This document shows positions 52,356 to 64,000 of a DNA stretch of 64,000 nt, one piece after another. This DNA is from Ophiocordyceps camponoti-saundersi (nom. inval.) (taxonomy: Eukaryota; Ascomycota; Sordariomycetes; Hypocreales; Ophiocordycipitaceae). The notes under the pieces are model-generated. The model did no database searches, was not told the origin of the DNA, and worked only from the letters and a program-made list of their open reading frames with translations. The stretch covers positions 1,354 to 65,353 of the forward strand of contig PDHQ01000034.1 in NCBI GenBank assembly GCA_003339415.1, written 5' to 3'. Position 1 is the first letter of the stretch. Each line of letters begins with the position of its first letter. Position numbers and translations under genes: made by a program.

Positions 52356-52694
52356 GGCTGGAACGTCGTGCCATCGATGCATTGGAGAGTGATGAGGCTC
52401 GCGAGAGGAAAAGGTTAGAGGCGCGCCTCGCGTTGAAAAGGGGGAACGATGCTGCGCCACAGGAACTGAATGCGCGCCACAGCTGAAGTCGGCAGTAGCA
52501 TCAGCACGTATGTTTACAGCGATTTCATTGGCTTGTCATAGCCCCACCTCCACACTATCAGTAATGAAGCCCTAGCACCACACATTTTTTTTTACCCATT
52601 TTTGTTTGTAGTCAGATTGACTCCAGCCTCAACTTTCTCGCGTCACGACAACTTCTCCTCGGCCAGGTCAATTCGCAACCCCGAAACTGGCAAG
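52356..52694. promoter_or_regulatory. Shared divergent promoter, CTF8 / RPS6
   Basis: 339 bp. A T-rich block (about 52587-52613) ends in TTTGTAG, which could be a 3' splice site in the RPS6 leader. No specific ribosomal-protein promoter box could be assigned. Confidence 0.45.
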
Positions 52695-53787
52695 ATGAAG
52701 GTTCGAAGTCTAGAAGACCATGCTAATGGGCCGTCTCCCGCTGACGGCTGTTGCAGTTGAACATCAGCTACCCTGCCAACGGCAGCCAGAAGCTCATTGA
52801 AATTGAAGATGAGCGTAAGCTCGCCATCTTCATGGAGAAGCGGGTTCGTCTTCACCTCTCCTCCTTCTCAACTTACTGCCTCGGGGAGGGCTTCATGTTT
52901 GTTTCCGTTCTGGGCCCGCTGACTTGAACACTTCTCTTTAGATGGGCGCCGAGGTGCCTGGAGACTCCGTCGGCGACGAATTCAAGGGCTACATCTTCCG
53001 CATCACCGGTGGCAACGACAAGCAGGGCTTCCCCATGAAGCAGGGCGTCATGCACCCCAGCCGCGTCCGCCTCCTGCTGTCCGCGGGTCATTCCTGCTAC
53101 CGGCCTCGTCGCACCGGTGAGCGCAGACGCAAGTCTGTTCGCGGATGCATCGTCGGCATGGACCTTGCCGTCCTCGCCCTCAGCATCGTCAAGCAGGGCG
53201 ACAACGACATCCCCGGCCTGACCGACGTCGTTCATCCGAAACGCCTCGGTCCCAAGCGCGCTACGAAGATCCGCAAGTTCTTCGGCCTCACCAAGGATGA
53301 CGATGTATGTGTCTTGATTCCGCACCCATACTCGATCATCGCCTGCCCTTCTGGGTAGAGAGTGAGAGCACATGTCCCGCCAGCTTTCCCGCGATCGACG
53401 TGGTCTACATGTACTCGTTTCGAAGGCATGAAACACTAATTCGCCGGCCGCGATCCAGGTCCGCAAATACGTCATTCGACGAGAGATCCAGCCCAAGGGC
53501 GAGGGCAAGAAGCCATACACCAAGGCCCCTAAGATCCAGAGACTCGTCACCCCACAACGCCTGCAACACAAGCGTCACCGCGCCGCCCTCAAGAGGCGCC
53601 AGTCGGAGAAGGTCAAGGACGAGGCGGTGAGTCGAAGCCCTTTCCCCCAGTCACCCCAATAGCCAACCGGTCTAACTCGACTCCTCCGCAGAACGAGTAT
53701 GCCCAAGTGCTGGCCAAGCGCGTCGCCGAGGCCAAGGCCCACAAGGCCGACGTCCGGAAGAGACGGGCAAGTTCCATGCGCAAGTGA
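52695..53787 (+). CDS. RPS6: 40S ribosomal protein eS6
   Basis: Predicted 239 residues in five exons; introns 52701-52756, 52844-52941, 53305-53458 and 53627-53691. The first coding exon is six bases (ATGAAG), rejoining [20 protein letters not shown]. Landmarks: [60 protein letters not shown]. The basic C-terminal helix ends [10 protein letters not shown], containing the paired serines that are phosphorylated in this family. All four joins keep frame and the total equals the normal eS6 length. Role: small-subunit protein on the solvent side of the 40S. Convergent with TOM1. Confidence 0.97.
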
Positions 53788-54987
53788 TACTTTTTTTTTT
53801 GCTTGGGCGAGGCGAGAAACGAGACAGGACGGAGAGAAGCGAGATTTGGGCTCACAATCACGAATGTAGTTGTAGTAGACAGCCCTGAGACGATGAAGGG
53901 GAAATTCATACCGGCAAAGGAGAGGAACAAAAAAAAAGGAAGAAAGACTACCTACGATGCTACCGTGGCTTGACGCTTTGTGATGGCGCGTTGGTCTATA
54001 TATGACCGTGTCGTTGCTCTGTCTTGTAGTATCAGCTTTTGTTCGACGGTATACAAGATTAACTACGCCCTTGTATCGTACTTGTCGATTGAACGAGGCA
54101 AATCTCACATCTCACTCACCCTCTATCCGTCCACGAAGTGGTGATGACTTGGGGTTTTCTATAAGTGTGTAAGTATGTATATTTCACCCGTAAGAAGCTG
54201 GGTTCGTGTGCCACAGACACAACCTAGAGAGAACAACTACGAAACCAAATTCATCAATTATAACAAGTCTCATAGACTCTCCATCAACGACAACCAACAA
54301 CCACAACAACATACACGATTCGGAGACGATTCTTCCTTTATTTCACTATTTAATTTTCCCCTCTTGGTAAACGCAAGGAAGCGACTCCCTATCATCTACA
54401 CACCAGCATCCCAGACGCGAGCCCCCCCCCTTTCTCTCTCTCTCTCTCTCTCTCTCACAAATCCTCCCCGAGCCCGCGCCTGTTTAGCCAAGTAAGAAAA
54501 AGGAAGACGAAGAAGAAGAAGAAAAAAACAAGAGAATAAAGGATAAAAATGGAAAAAGGAAAAAAAAATCTCTCCCATCTTTGGATATCTGCCCCCCCGG
54601 TCCAGTAACCCCGTCGAGACCTGCACTTCTCTTCGAGTCGGACGGGGGCAAGACACCGGTGAAGGGACGAGATATATACAGGCCAACAAGGAAGACAACA
54701 TGATGAAAGAGGGGAAAAACAATTAAAGGAAAAAAAAAGAAAGAAAACAAAGCCCGAGCACGTTCTGTCGCTCACCACCACTTCCGATCCTTGTGACCAC
54801 GCGATGTCTCACAAACCCTTTTCCCCCTCTAGCGGTCACCAAGGTTCCATGAGCTTCGGATAAAGTTATAGAAGAAATCATCTCAGGGACCAAGGAGGAG
54901 AACATAATAGAGACGACTGAGATGGTGAAGAGGGGAGAGGTAGAGATGATCATCGTCTCCTATCGCTTGCTTCGCCGAATCGCTTCT
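53788..54987. other. 1.2 kb convergent intergenic region, RPS6 / TOM1
   Basis: No supported gene. Contains a (TC)12 tract (54433-54456) after a C run, A-rich stretches (54530-54570, 54720-54750), and a poly-T just after the RPS6 stop. Presumably the two 3' UTRs meet here. Confidence 0.55.
54433..54456. repeat. (TC)12 dinucleotide microsatellite
   Basis: Perfect TC run preceded by a C homopolymer, in the RPS6/TOM1 convergent gap. Confidence 0.85.
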
Positions 54988-57900
54988 TCAGGCAAATCCA
55001 AAGTATTCGCTTCCTTGAGTGATGGCCTTGTGAAGCTGCGAGCGCAGCATATCATACGTGTCATACTCGGGAAGGTCGAGTTCTGCCGACTTGTCAGCTC
55101 TGTTCTGGCCGTCGAGTGTAAAGTCCAGACGGGAGAAAAAAAACTTACGATTAAAGCACGTATGCGATGACGGCAGGCGGTCTTTGTTGCCATAGTCGCG
55201 ATGGATGTTGAACCGGTTGACGCCGTTCATCCCCTCCAGCTCTTTGAAGCCGTTCAGGGGAACCTTGCTGGTGCCGGTAACAAACTGCAGAAGCTTGGCC
55301 CTCTCCTCCTTGTCAAACGACCTGACCGCCCTCCAGAACCACTGGATCTGTTGCGAGGACGGAGTGTAGTTCTGGTACTCCGTGTTGCTCTTCCAGTCGT
55401 CAATGTCAATGTCCGGGAGGCCCGAAATCAGTAGCTCCAGCTCCTGCTCGTTGAATATGGAGATGAGCTTTGCGGGAATGATCTCGTGGAAGCCTGCAGA
55501 TATTTCGTGTCAGCAAACACCATCCATCATACCATGTGACCAGAGGACACTCAGACTCACCTTTGAGGAAGTGCTCCATCTGATCCTTGACCGAAGCCAA
55601 GAGCTTGTGCTCGACCACGAGCCGAACGTAGTCGTGCTTGTTCTCCTCCGACACCGATATCTCTCGGCCGTTGGGTACCAGATCGACGACGGTAGTGACG
55701 CCAAACTCGTCGTTCTCGACCGAAAACGTCTCGGTGATGATGTCGGTGATTTCGTTGTCCAACATCCAGCACAGAGACTTGTAGTAGTCTGGATCGAATG
55801 ACTCCATGTCTTTCACCGAGACCGACTTGCCGAGGATCCGCTTGTAAACGGCGCGGCTGAAGAAGCAGTCGAGCAGCCGACCTTCGTAAAGTGCCTTGCC
55901 GATGACTCGTCCGATGAACTTGAAGAACATGAGATGCTCATCGTTGATACCGCTGAGCTTGTTCGGGTGGAACGTCGTCTGGTCCGAAGAGACGGGGATA
56001 AAGAGCGCATAGTTGGGGTCGAACATTTGGCGGGCCAGTACCTGGAACCATTCGCGCGTCACCCCTCCCGCATCCACACCCTCCTCGCCGTGGAATCGAA
56101 TGTTGAGCTTCCCAAACTTCATCTCGTCGCCCGACTTGAAGTACAACGACTTGAAGGAGTCGTGGAAGACGTGGTCGCGACGGACCGACAATTGGAGCGT
56201 TGGATACGACGACCGCCCGTTGTGTTGGCCGCTCCGCGAATGGACGCTTCGGTTGAAGTAGTTCCGCTTATTGTCAAAGTCGAGCACTTTGGGGTTCTTG
56301 ACCAACAAGGCAAAGGTGCCCGACATGAGCTTGGGGTTGTGCCGCACGAGCTCGTTGAGGATGCGTCGATGATCCTCGGTGAAGCTGTAGAACAAGCTGG
56401 CAGTCCGAGACTCGGGAGGAGGACTGGACAGAACCATGTCCCTTATCGTCGTCTGGCTCGACGGTTGATCGTCGTTGGTCGTGTTCTTACAAACCACCAT
56501 CAGCGACTCGATAAGGGGAAGCAATATCGTCGCAACGTTGAGCATGTTCTCGCGTTGGCGAATGGCCCGCAGGCAGGCGCTCAGCTTCTCCCACATGGCC
56601 AAGAACGTCGAGTTGTGATAGAGAGACGTGACCAGATACTGCTTCTCCCGATCCTTGGCCGCCGCGTCCTCCTCGTCTCTCGCCTTCTTCTTGCCGTCGA
56701 ACAGATGGTCCAGAGCGGTGAGCACCCGGAGGAGCTTATTCTGCTCCGACGCGCCGGGAGAGAACTTGGCGAGGGCAACGCCCTGTATCTCGGTCCCCGA
56801 CGTAGCCTGGTCTATGTGCGGCAGCAAGTCGTCCAGGTCCGACACAATGTTCTCGCTCAGGAGCCGCGCCTGGCGGACCAGCTCCTGTCCGAACGCTTCC
56901 TTGGCCCCCGGGATGACGGACAAGTTCTTGATGGTCGAGATGGTGTTCTGGAATGTCTTCGAGTTGCACTCACGAGCCACGAAGATGCGGACGACCAGAG
57001 TTAGGTTCTGCGGAGGGATGACGGGCGGCTGCGTTTGCCGGGACCGCTTCTGCGTCGCCTCCTCCTTCTTCTCGTCAGTCTCCTCCTTGACCGTTTCGGG
57101 GGCGTCGGCATTGAGCTGGTCCGAAGACGCCTGACCCTGCCCGGGCGTCGTGCCGGCCGCCTCGCCAGCGTCTGCCGTGCTTGGATGATCCGACGCCGTG
57201 GGCTTGGGGTCTCTCGTCTCCTCCATCGTCTCTTTGCGCCGGCGTTCGAGATTCTGGAGCGGAAGGGTGACTCGGTTCAGCAGGTCGGCAAGGTGGGTCA
57301 TGGCAAGGGAGCTCTCCGTGACCAGGTCGCGGTCCAGCAGCGTCAACAGGGAATTGATGGCGTACTTGTGAGCCTTGGGATCCTTGACCTTGCCCTTTCG
57401 GCTCAGCGCTCTCTTCAGCGTCGTCCCGACAATCTCATGTTCGGTCAGGAAGAGCCAGGGGATGTGATGACTCCTCGAACTGAGATCCACGAGAAGGTCC
57501 AAGCATTGCTGCACGATCAGCAGGGGCGAGGTTTCTGAGTTGGTTTGAGCCGCGCTGCCGCCGCTGCTGACAGCCGGGCCCGTCAGAGTCCTCTTGAGAT
57601 TCTGCGGAGTCTTCTGCTCGACCTCTCGTTCCTTATGCTTTCTTGCCCTCAAAGAAAGCTGTCCGAAGCTTCGCTCGACAGCGTTCATATCGACGCTACC
57701 CTCCTGGAGAATCTGCAAGATGCTGCTGACAACCTCCAGCCGATTTTGTCGATTCTCACATACGTCAGCGAAGACGCTGAAAAGATAACTCCTGATGGAC
57801 CCCTGTTGAGCGATGAACATCAATCGCAGCAGTGTCGCTATTCCCGACTTGTCGAGCATCTGCACAACGGTCCGCCGCTGAGCTTTAGCCTCGCCATGGC

Positions 57901-60900
57901 CGCCTGAAGCGTTGCGCGCTTCGGCTCTGCCGCCTCCCGGAGGCGACCTGCCTTGAGCCACGATGGAGCGGATGCCGCGATGCTGCGTCATCGGCGCGTG
58001 TTGCTGAGCCAAGGCTCGAGCCTGGGCTGCCATCTCCGGAGGAAGCTGATCCATCAGGTCCTCTCCCTGGTCAATCAAAGCCTGCTCTCGCAGCTCAGGT
58101 GGGAAGGTGAGTAGTATGCTGGCAGGATCCATCTCGGCCGCCACCGCATTCGAACCTCCAGTATGTGCAGCCTGGCGACGGGCTTCCTCACGCTCTCGAC
58201 GGCGCTCATCCTGCCTTTCTTGCTGCGCGATTTCCTGACGTAGCTCTTCTGGTAGCGCATCGAGGAACTCCTGGAACACCTCGGTCGACTCGCCCGTAGC
58301 GGCCTCCTCGCGGGCCTGTGATCGCCTCTCACTCACCGTCTGAGCAATGACCTCTTCTCTGAACTCCTCGGGTAGCGCCGCAAGGTAGTCGGGGTCGATG
58401 CCGAGCTCAGTCACGTCAACCTCCTCACCCCTTAGTGTCGTCATGACTCGGCGTTGATTGTCGTTGTCTGGGATGACATTGCTCTGTGCGCCGCTCCGGC
58501 TCGTGCCCGAGGTGTCGACTGCCTCGACGCCCTCCATGGCACCGCTCGCGCCATCATTGCCGTCGTTTGCGGCGGCTTCGGTGTTGGAAGAAGCGGCGGC
58601 GGCGGCGGCGGCAGCGGCAGCGCGCTCCGCGGCCTCCCGTGCCTCGGCCTCCTTCTGCTCTTTGGCGGCCTTTTCCTCAGCGGCCTTTGCCTCTCGCGCC
58701 TTGCGCTCTTCTTCCTCGCGTTCCCTGCGCTCCTCGTCCGCACGCTTCTGCTTCTCAGCATCTCGTGCCCTGAATTTCTTCTCCAGCTCTATAGCTGCCG
58801 GCGTCAGCTTGGCGACGATGAGCGTGTGGAGCTTCGAGGCTTCAATGGTGAGGTCTCTGAACATCATTCTAGCTTCCTCTTGGTAGCGATCGAGGGTCGA
58901 CTCCGGGGTAAAAGACACCGCCTGATGGGGCTCCTGAGCTGAAGCGTCTCGACGCTGCTCGTTCCTGGACCACCGCGTCGCACCCACTTCGCGCGTCTCG
59001 CGGGAGCCGCCGGGTCCGGTGATGTGGAAATGGAACGCTTGACCACCAGCGCTGCGACCCATGATTGGAAGAAACTCCATAAGTTCGCCCAAAAGATCCA
59101 TTGGGCCGTCGACGCCATTTCTGCCCCCAAAAACGCCCTCCGGCAGTCTCAGGCCTACGGAATGAGAATGCCCTGGGCGCGGCGTAGCTTCGGGCGTCGC
59201 CTGCTGTGGTCGAAGCAGCGGGTTGACACCGTCATCTGCGTTCGCTTGAGCACCAGTCGAACGGTGGCCACGCGAAAAATAGCTGCGGAAGTCTGTATCG
59301 CCATAGTTAGCATCGTTACTCGTGATGCCATGGCCGATGAATGTCCTTACCAAGGTGATCCCGGTTAGATCCGGCCATGAAACGGGGTGGGAAGGGACTG
59401 CGATTATCCATTCTCGCAAGCACCGAACGCCTGTGACTAGCATCGAGTAACATGAGCTGGATTTGCGGATCTTCTGGATCAAAATTGTCCCAGCCCAAAG
59501 TATTGGGTATCGGCGGAGGCTGCTCGTCTGCTGGTATCATGATTTCAGTCATGGCTTGCTCGAAGCGAGAACGAATCATTTCGCCGGGATACGTACGAGG
59601 ATAGACGTCGTCGTAGATGTATTCCTCATCTTCCATGTCGTCTTCCTCATCATCTTCTTCTGCATGGATTGGTCAATGCACTGCACAACACAGAAACAGG
59701 GGTTAGCGAGCAAGGCCTACCTCCATCATCATGAGCATCTTCGAGGAAGTGCTCGTTGTCAACATCAAGCTCTGGCTCGTACCCATCGTCCTGTCCCATG
59801 ATAACTCTTGCCATGTCATCGAGCAGGCCGCCGGGTCCGATCTCGTGCAAGTGTGCTTCAATCTCGTCCTGGCCCTCGCCCTCATAGTCTATATCGTCGG
59901 CCTCTTGATCTTCGACTTCCCCGACCTCGCTTTCGCTCTCCCACGCCGATTCGCCGTCGTCCTCGAGAGGATTTCCTTCCTCGTCCACGATCTGTACGCG
60001 GTCTTCGAGGTCCTCCATGTCCGCGGAGTCCATCTCCTCGTCCTCGTCATCGTCGCCAGTGTCATCATCGTCTTCCTCCATGATGACCTCGACGACACCT
60101 GGCTCGCCGTGCAGTCCCTCGATCTCGCCCATGCCGCTGAGCTCATCGTCCTCACTGATGTTATCCTCTCCATCTTCAGAGATGTCGTCGTCTCCATAGT
60201 CCATTTCCTCGTCGTCATACTCGTCGCCATACATGTCTTCATCGTCCTCGTCCTCTTCGCCAGATTCATCATCGTCAGCGCGAGGCTCTAGCATGCCCAG
60301 GGCAGAGTTGCGATAGAGGTCGGGAGTCTCCTCCCGGTCGTCATCGCCGTCTGAAAGCTCCGACGTCGACGCGAATTCATCCTCTGTATAGTCTGCGGCC
60401 GCGTCGGATGGCAGCGAACTTGACAAGGGTGAGAGACTTAGCTCCTTCGCGGTACCGGTCAAGGCGCGCAGAACTCGGAGGATGTACTTGATGGCCCGCT
60501 TAACGCCAGGATAGTTGAGGCTGACCTCGGCAATGGAAGATGTCAGCTTCTCAACGTATCCCTTCTCGTACATCAGCCGCCGGAGTTGCGCTTGAGAGCG
60601 GTTCTGAATCTGAGCGTTGTCGGCCGCCCTTGCCCCAGAATTCTGATCCTTGTCTTTCTCGCCAATCATCTGGTTCATGAGCTCGGCCAAGCATTGCATT
60701 CGGGTGTACCGCGTCTCCAGAGGCTCATCCGCGAGCGGTGCTTTTTCGTAGGCCTTCAGGACCGTGTCGAGGACAAATTTGCGCACGAAAAGGAGATCAG
60801 GCTCGTCGTCAAAGGCGAATTTGTCGCGATTGCGCTCCACCGGCTTCTCATTAGTTTTGCCGACCAGGGCGACGAGAACCCGCTGCGTCAGAGACGATGT

Positions 60901-63900
60901 CGCCGCTTTTTTCTTGGACGCGATGCTGTCAGTCGTCCCGTGAAGGTTCCCTTGACATAGTAGGTCGTAAATCAAGTAGTTGAGGATGCTGGACCTGGGC
61001 TTGATCGGTGTTTGTGTTGTCGGAGGTGGTGCGCTACGTTTGAAGTTGATGAACTCGACCTTCGTTCTGACGTAGCTCTGCAGGAGTTCGGCCAGACAAT
61101 TGAGGAGAAAGCATCGATAAACGAATATTGGATGCTCCACGGCTTTGAAAACGGGTTTCACTTGTTTCTTCTCCTTCTCTTCGGAAGCTGGCTTGTCCTT
61201 TGCCGAGGAATCTCGACTGGATGTCGACGATTCGCCTTCGGTCTTGCTTTCTTTACCGAGGGTAGCCGGCTCTTTATCGTCCACTTCGCGATAGTTGACG
61301 AGCTCGCACAGGAGAAAGTGAATGACGCCATCTGGGTTTTCAACAACAGGCCTCTTGCTGTCATGCTGAGAGGCTTTGGGTGCGTCGAGCATTTCCTTGT
61401 CCGCAGTTTCAGTCGATTGCTTGATCTCCTGGCTCGAAGAAGCATCGGCGGACGGCTTTGCATCTTCGGACCCTTCTTCCGAGGCGCTTTTCAGAGCCAG
61501 CCCTTGCAGCCGGTTCCCTTCCGCAGAGGAGGGTTGCCATCTGGTGAACTGCACCAACTCGTTTGTTACCTCGACGAACAAGTCGGTATTTCGAAGAGCG
61601 ACCGGGGCCATGGCCCGCAGATACGTCGACACATCGACTGGACCGCGCTGGTTCCGTTGAATATTCGGAAAATCGGCTTGAATTTCTGCTCGCATTATCT
61701 GCTTGACAATCTCTTCGTCCTCAATAACGTGGCGTAAGATGGTGATAATGTAGGCGGTCAGTCTCGTCTGCTTGAGACGCTCCGAGCCAGAGCCAGACAG
61801 CTGTTTGGCCATGAGGAACAGTCTCTGCAAATTTCGCTTCTCGCCGACGAGTTTCGCAGCTTGTCGACTCCGCGTCAGGATCACGACAACTCTCAGGGCT
61901 GCAGTCGCCAGCATTTCCTCCTTGCCGATACGGGGAAGTAAATCGAGTAACGAATCCAGAATTTTCGTGCGATCTGCTTCGCCGACCAAGGACGTCCCAG
62001 ACTGAATGACCGGATGCGCGACTGGCTCGTCGATTGTTTTCGGGGCTTTCCACTGAGCGGCGACAAGCCGCGCGTCGTGACAAAGAAAGAGCTCGAGGAT
62101 CAGGAGGATGAACGGAATCCAGGGCGGTAAGTCCTCAGACGAAGAGGACATCGGCAACTTCAGGAGATCCACGTACTCGTCAACCCTTTCTCGTAAAGTC
62201 TCCATATTTGCCTCAAGAAAGTGACTGTCTTGAATAAACAAGGCCAAGAGGTGGGCATAAGCGGCGATGCATTTTCCATTGCGCTTCTTCTCGTCCTCAT
62301 CAAAGCCAAGGGACGACAACGCCAAGGTCAACGTGGTACCAACTTCTTTGAAAGCTTCGTAATTCTGCCGTCGAAGAATCATCACCCCAATGAGCTCGTT
62401 CACATCCATGGCCGTTTCTGGATGAGCGCGAATGACGTCCAGGCATTGGGCGATAAGGTTTTGTTTCAGCCTCGTCCTGAGGCTGTCCAGTTCCTCCTTG
62501 GTGGCCATGAGTTGAGCCACAGCGTCTTGGTTGGCACAATCCGCTGGCGCTGTGGTCGGCGTGGAGGCCGCGGGTCCTGCGGCAGAGTCCTGGGCATCAT
62601 CCATCTGTTCGGATCGCTCGATCATGTCGCGAAGCCCATCCGAATTCAGGTCAGGTTGCAACACATCCAACGACATGCGGTCCACTTCAGACACAGCCGA
62701 GCCGTTGGAAGGCTCTATGTCGTTCTGCGACGACTCTCGGTCATTCGTGGGAGTGCCTGCGTCTATGAGTGCAGACGTGTCGCTATCCTCTGGAGGGATC
62801 GGATTTCGCAGCCCGGCCAGGCCGTCTTTGTGAGATGTGCAGTAATCGGTGGCGAAGCTGTTGTTACCGCTCCCTCTGTATACCGCCTCGTGCACGAGGC
62901 CCTCGTCAAATCCTGCACTGGTGATTTCGCCGACGACGCCGCGGAGTGGCTGCCAGTCAAACCGGGCATCTTTGTGCTTGAAGAGGTTGAACGGGACTAG
63001 GTTGCTGTTGACGTTTTGAAGCTCATGGTCACCAGAAGCGATAATCTTGAGGATGCCCAGCAGCCGCTTCACCGTGGCATCCGGTATCCTGTCGAGAAAG
63101 TTCGAGTCCCAGAGCTCCATGACGGCCGACAGCACTGTCGCGCGAAATTGCACAACGATTTGTTGACATGCCAGTGTCGGGCTGGCCCTATCCAGGTGAC
63201 GAGGCTGCAGGTTGAAGAAGTTTGCCGTGTCCGACACGGACTTTCCATCGACGAGATACTGATATAAATCGAGGACCTTTTTCAAGCCAAAGGCCGCGAC
63301 CTTGCTCTTGGAGGATTCGTCAGAGGCGCCATCAGCGCCCTGGCGAACGGCACTGGCGAAGACCCTTAACATGGAGTTGAGCACGTCCAAGCCACCTCGT
63401 TCTTTGAAAGCCAGGAGGACAGGCATCATGATGTGGAGGTGCGAGCGGTCGCTTTGCCTCGACGAAGGATGATCAATCAGCATTTCGTGAATAGTGTGAA
63501 GCATGATGATCCAGTAGTGAAAGTCCTTCGACGTCGGCTCGGCCATCGCTACGGACGGGGCCAGATGGCTGAGAATCGAGTCTGCGAGAGCCTTGGCAAT
63601 CTCCAGGTGGCGAGACCTCGTGTATGGCTCAGGATGATTCGGCTCGTTACGACGGGGCAGTAGCGACTTGCCCAGGGATTGGAACAGGGGAAACGACGTT
63701 GGGATCATTGGGTGTAGCAACACCCGCAGCGTCTCGTAGTTCTGGAATCGCGGACTGGCTTGTTCCTGTTGCGTGGGTCGTATTGTCGAAGTACCGTCAG
63801 AATCCCCAGTCCCTTCCCATCCGGTCGTGGAATTCAGGACCTCGGGAAGAGAGGTGTCATCGTTTTCCAGGTCAGGATTTCGGTTTCCGTTGTAAGGGGG

Positions 63901-64000
63901 CGGGTGACGTCTTAAAGACCAATGCTGAGGGATGACAGACATCTGCGCCGCCTCCTCAGCGAGAACGCCGCGGAGCAAAGGCCCGACAGATCTGACCAGG
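54988..64000 (-). CDS. TOM1: Giant HECT-domain E3 ubiquitin ligase Tom1 (HUWE1 family), 5' end off the window
   Basis: About 2,920 C-terminal residues are visible; the start lies beyond 64000. Introns: 59660-59720, 59293-59350, 55494-55560 and 55083-55148. From the N-terminal side: a helical armadillo-like region, a long Asp/Glu tract (about 59730-60290), and the HFHITGPGG segment. Next come ubiquitin-binding UBM-like motifs ([33 protein letters not shown]4414-type). Then come charged coiled coil and a C-terminal HECT domain ([50 protein letters not shown]). The catalytic cysteine is in [17 protein letters not shown], whose Gln codon spans the last intron. The protein ends GSEYFGFA. Tom1/HUWE1 ligases ubiquitinate histones, unassembled ribosomal proteins and other substrates. 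Confidence 0.94.

Noticed and set aside
1..64000. CRISPR arrays, transposase/reverse-transcriptase genes, polyketide or peptide synthetase genes
   Set aside because: None seen on either strand; repeats present are simple-sequence tracts without spacers, and no mobile-element protein motif was found.

Overview
The window looks like a chromosomal segment of a filamentous ascomycete, most likely a Sordariomycete and plausibly Hypocreales. The genes are intron-rich, with many 49-90 bp GT-AG introns and CTRAC-type branch sites. Typical fungal proteins are present (DASH subunit Dad3, an AA11 LPMO, Pga1, Ggc1, an ataxin-2-like protein). The intergenic DNA is full of short pyrimidine tracts and TACCTACC/TACATACA repeats. 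No species can be named from sequence alone.

Layout. 1-5 kb: NFU1 (Fe-S scaffold, -), a HIT zinc-finger protein (Hit1-like, +) and an unknown 319-residue protein (-). 5-13 kb: a 3 kb repeat-rich gap, a Ras-GEF with a degenerate GTPase-like domain (+) and an unknown multi-exon gene (+) whose model depends on a 42 bp intron. 13-23 kb: a small membrane protein (-), mitoribosomal uS5m (+), DAD3 (-) and a 1939-residue repeat/coiled-coil protein (-). 23-30 kb: GGC1 (-), RPC82 (-) and QCR2 (+). 31-34.5 kb: an ataxin-2/Pbp1-like protein (+) without a visible Lsm domain. 36-41 kb: AA11 LPMO (+), a WW-domain low-complexity protein (+) and PGA1 (-). 42-54 kb: alpha-tubulin, HMG-CoA lyase, V-ATPase B, aldose 1-epimerase and DPH1 (all +), then CTF8 (-) and RPS6 (+). 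55-64 kb: TOM1, a giant HECT ubiquitin ligase (-), whose N-terminus lies off the right edge.

Nearly all recognisable genes are conserved housekeeping functions: mitochondrial Fe-S, nucleotide transport and respiration; Pol III; translation; GPI anchor; cytoskeleton and kinetochore; ubiquitin. They are independent fungal genes, not an operon or a biosynthetic cluster. I see no secondary-metabolite cluster, transposon ORF, CRISPR array, rRNA or convincing tRNA.

The least ordinary items are: the 1939-residue protein, which carries two families of degenerate repeats; the pseudo-GTPase-RasGEF fusion; the ataxin-2 homologue that seems to lack its Lsm domain; the ambiguous stop codons and splice sites in two genes; and the dispersed TACCTA/TAGGTA motif. 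Exon boundaries below were read by eye from splice consensus, frame continuity and, where the family is known, recalled conserved motifs. They are predictions.
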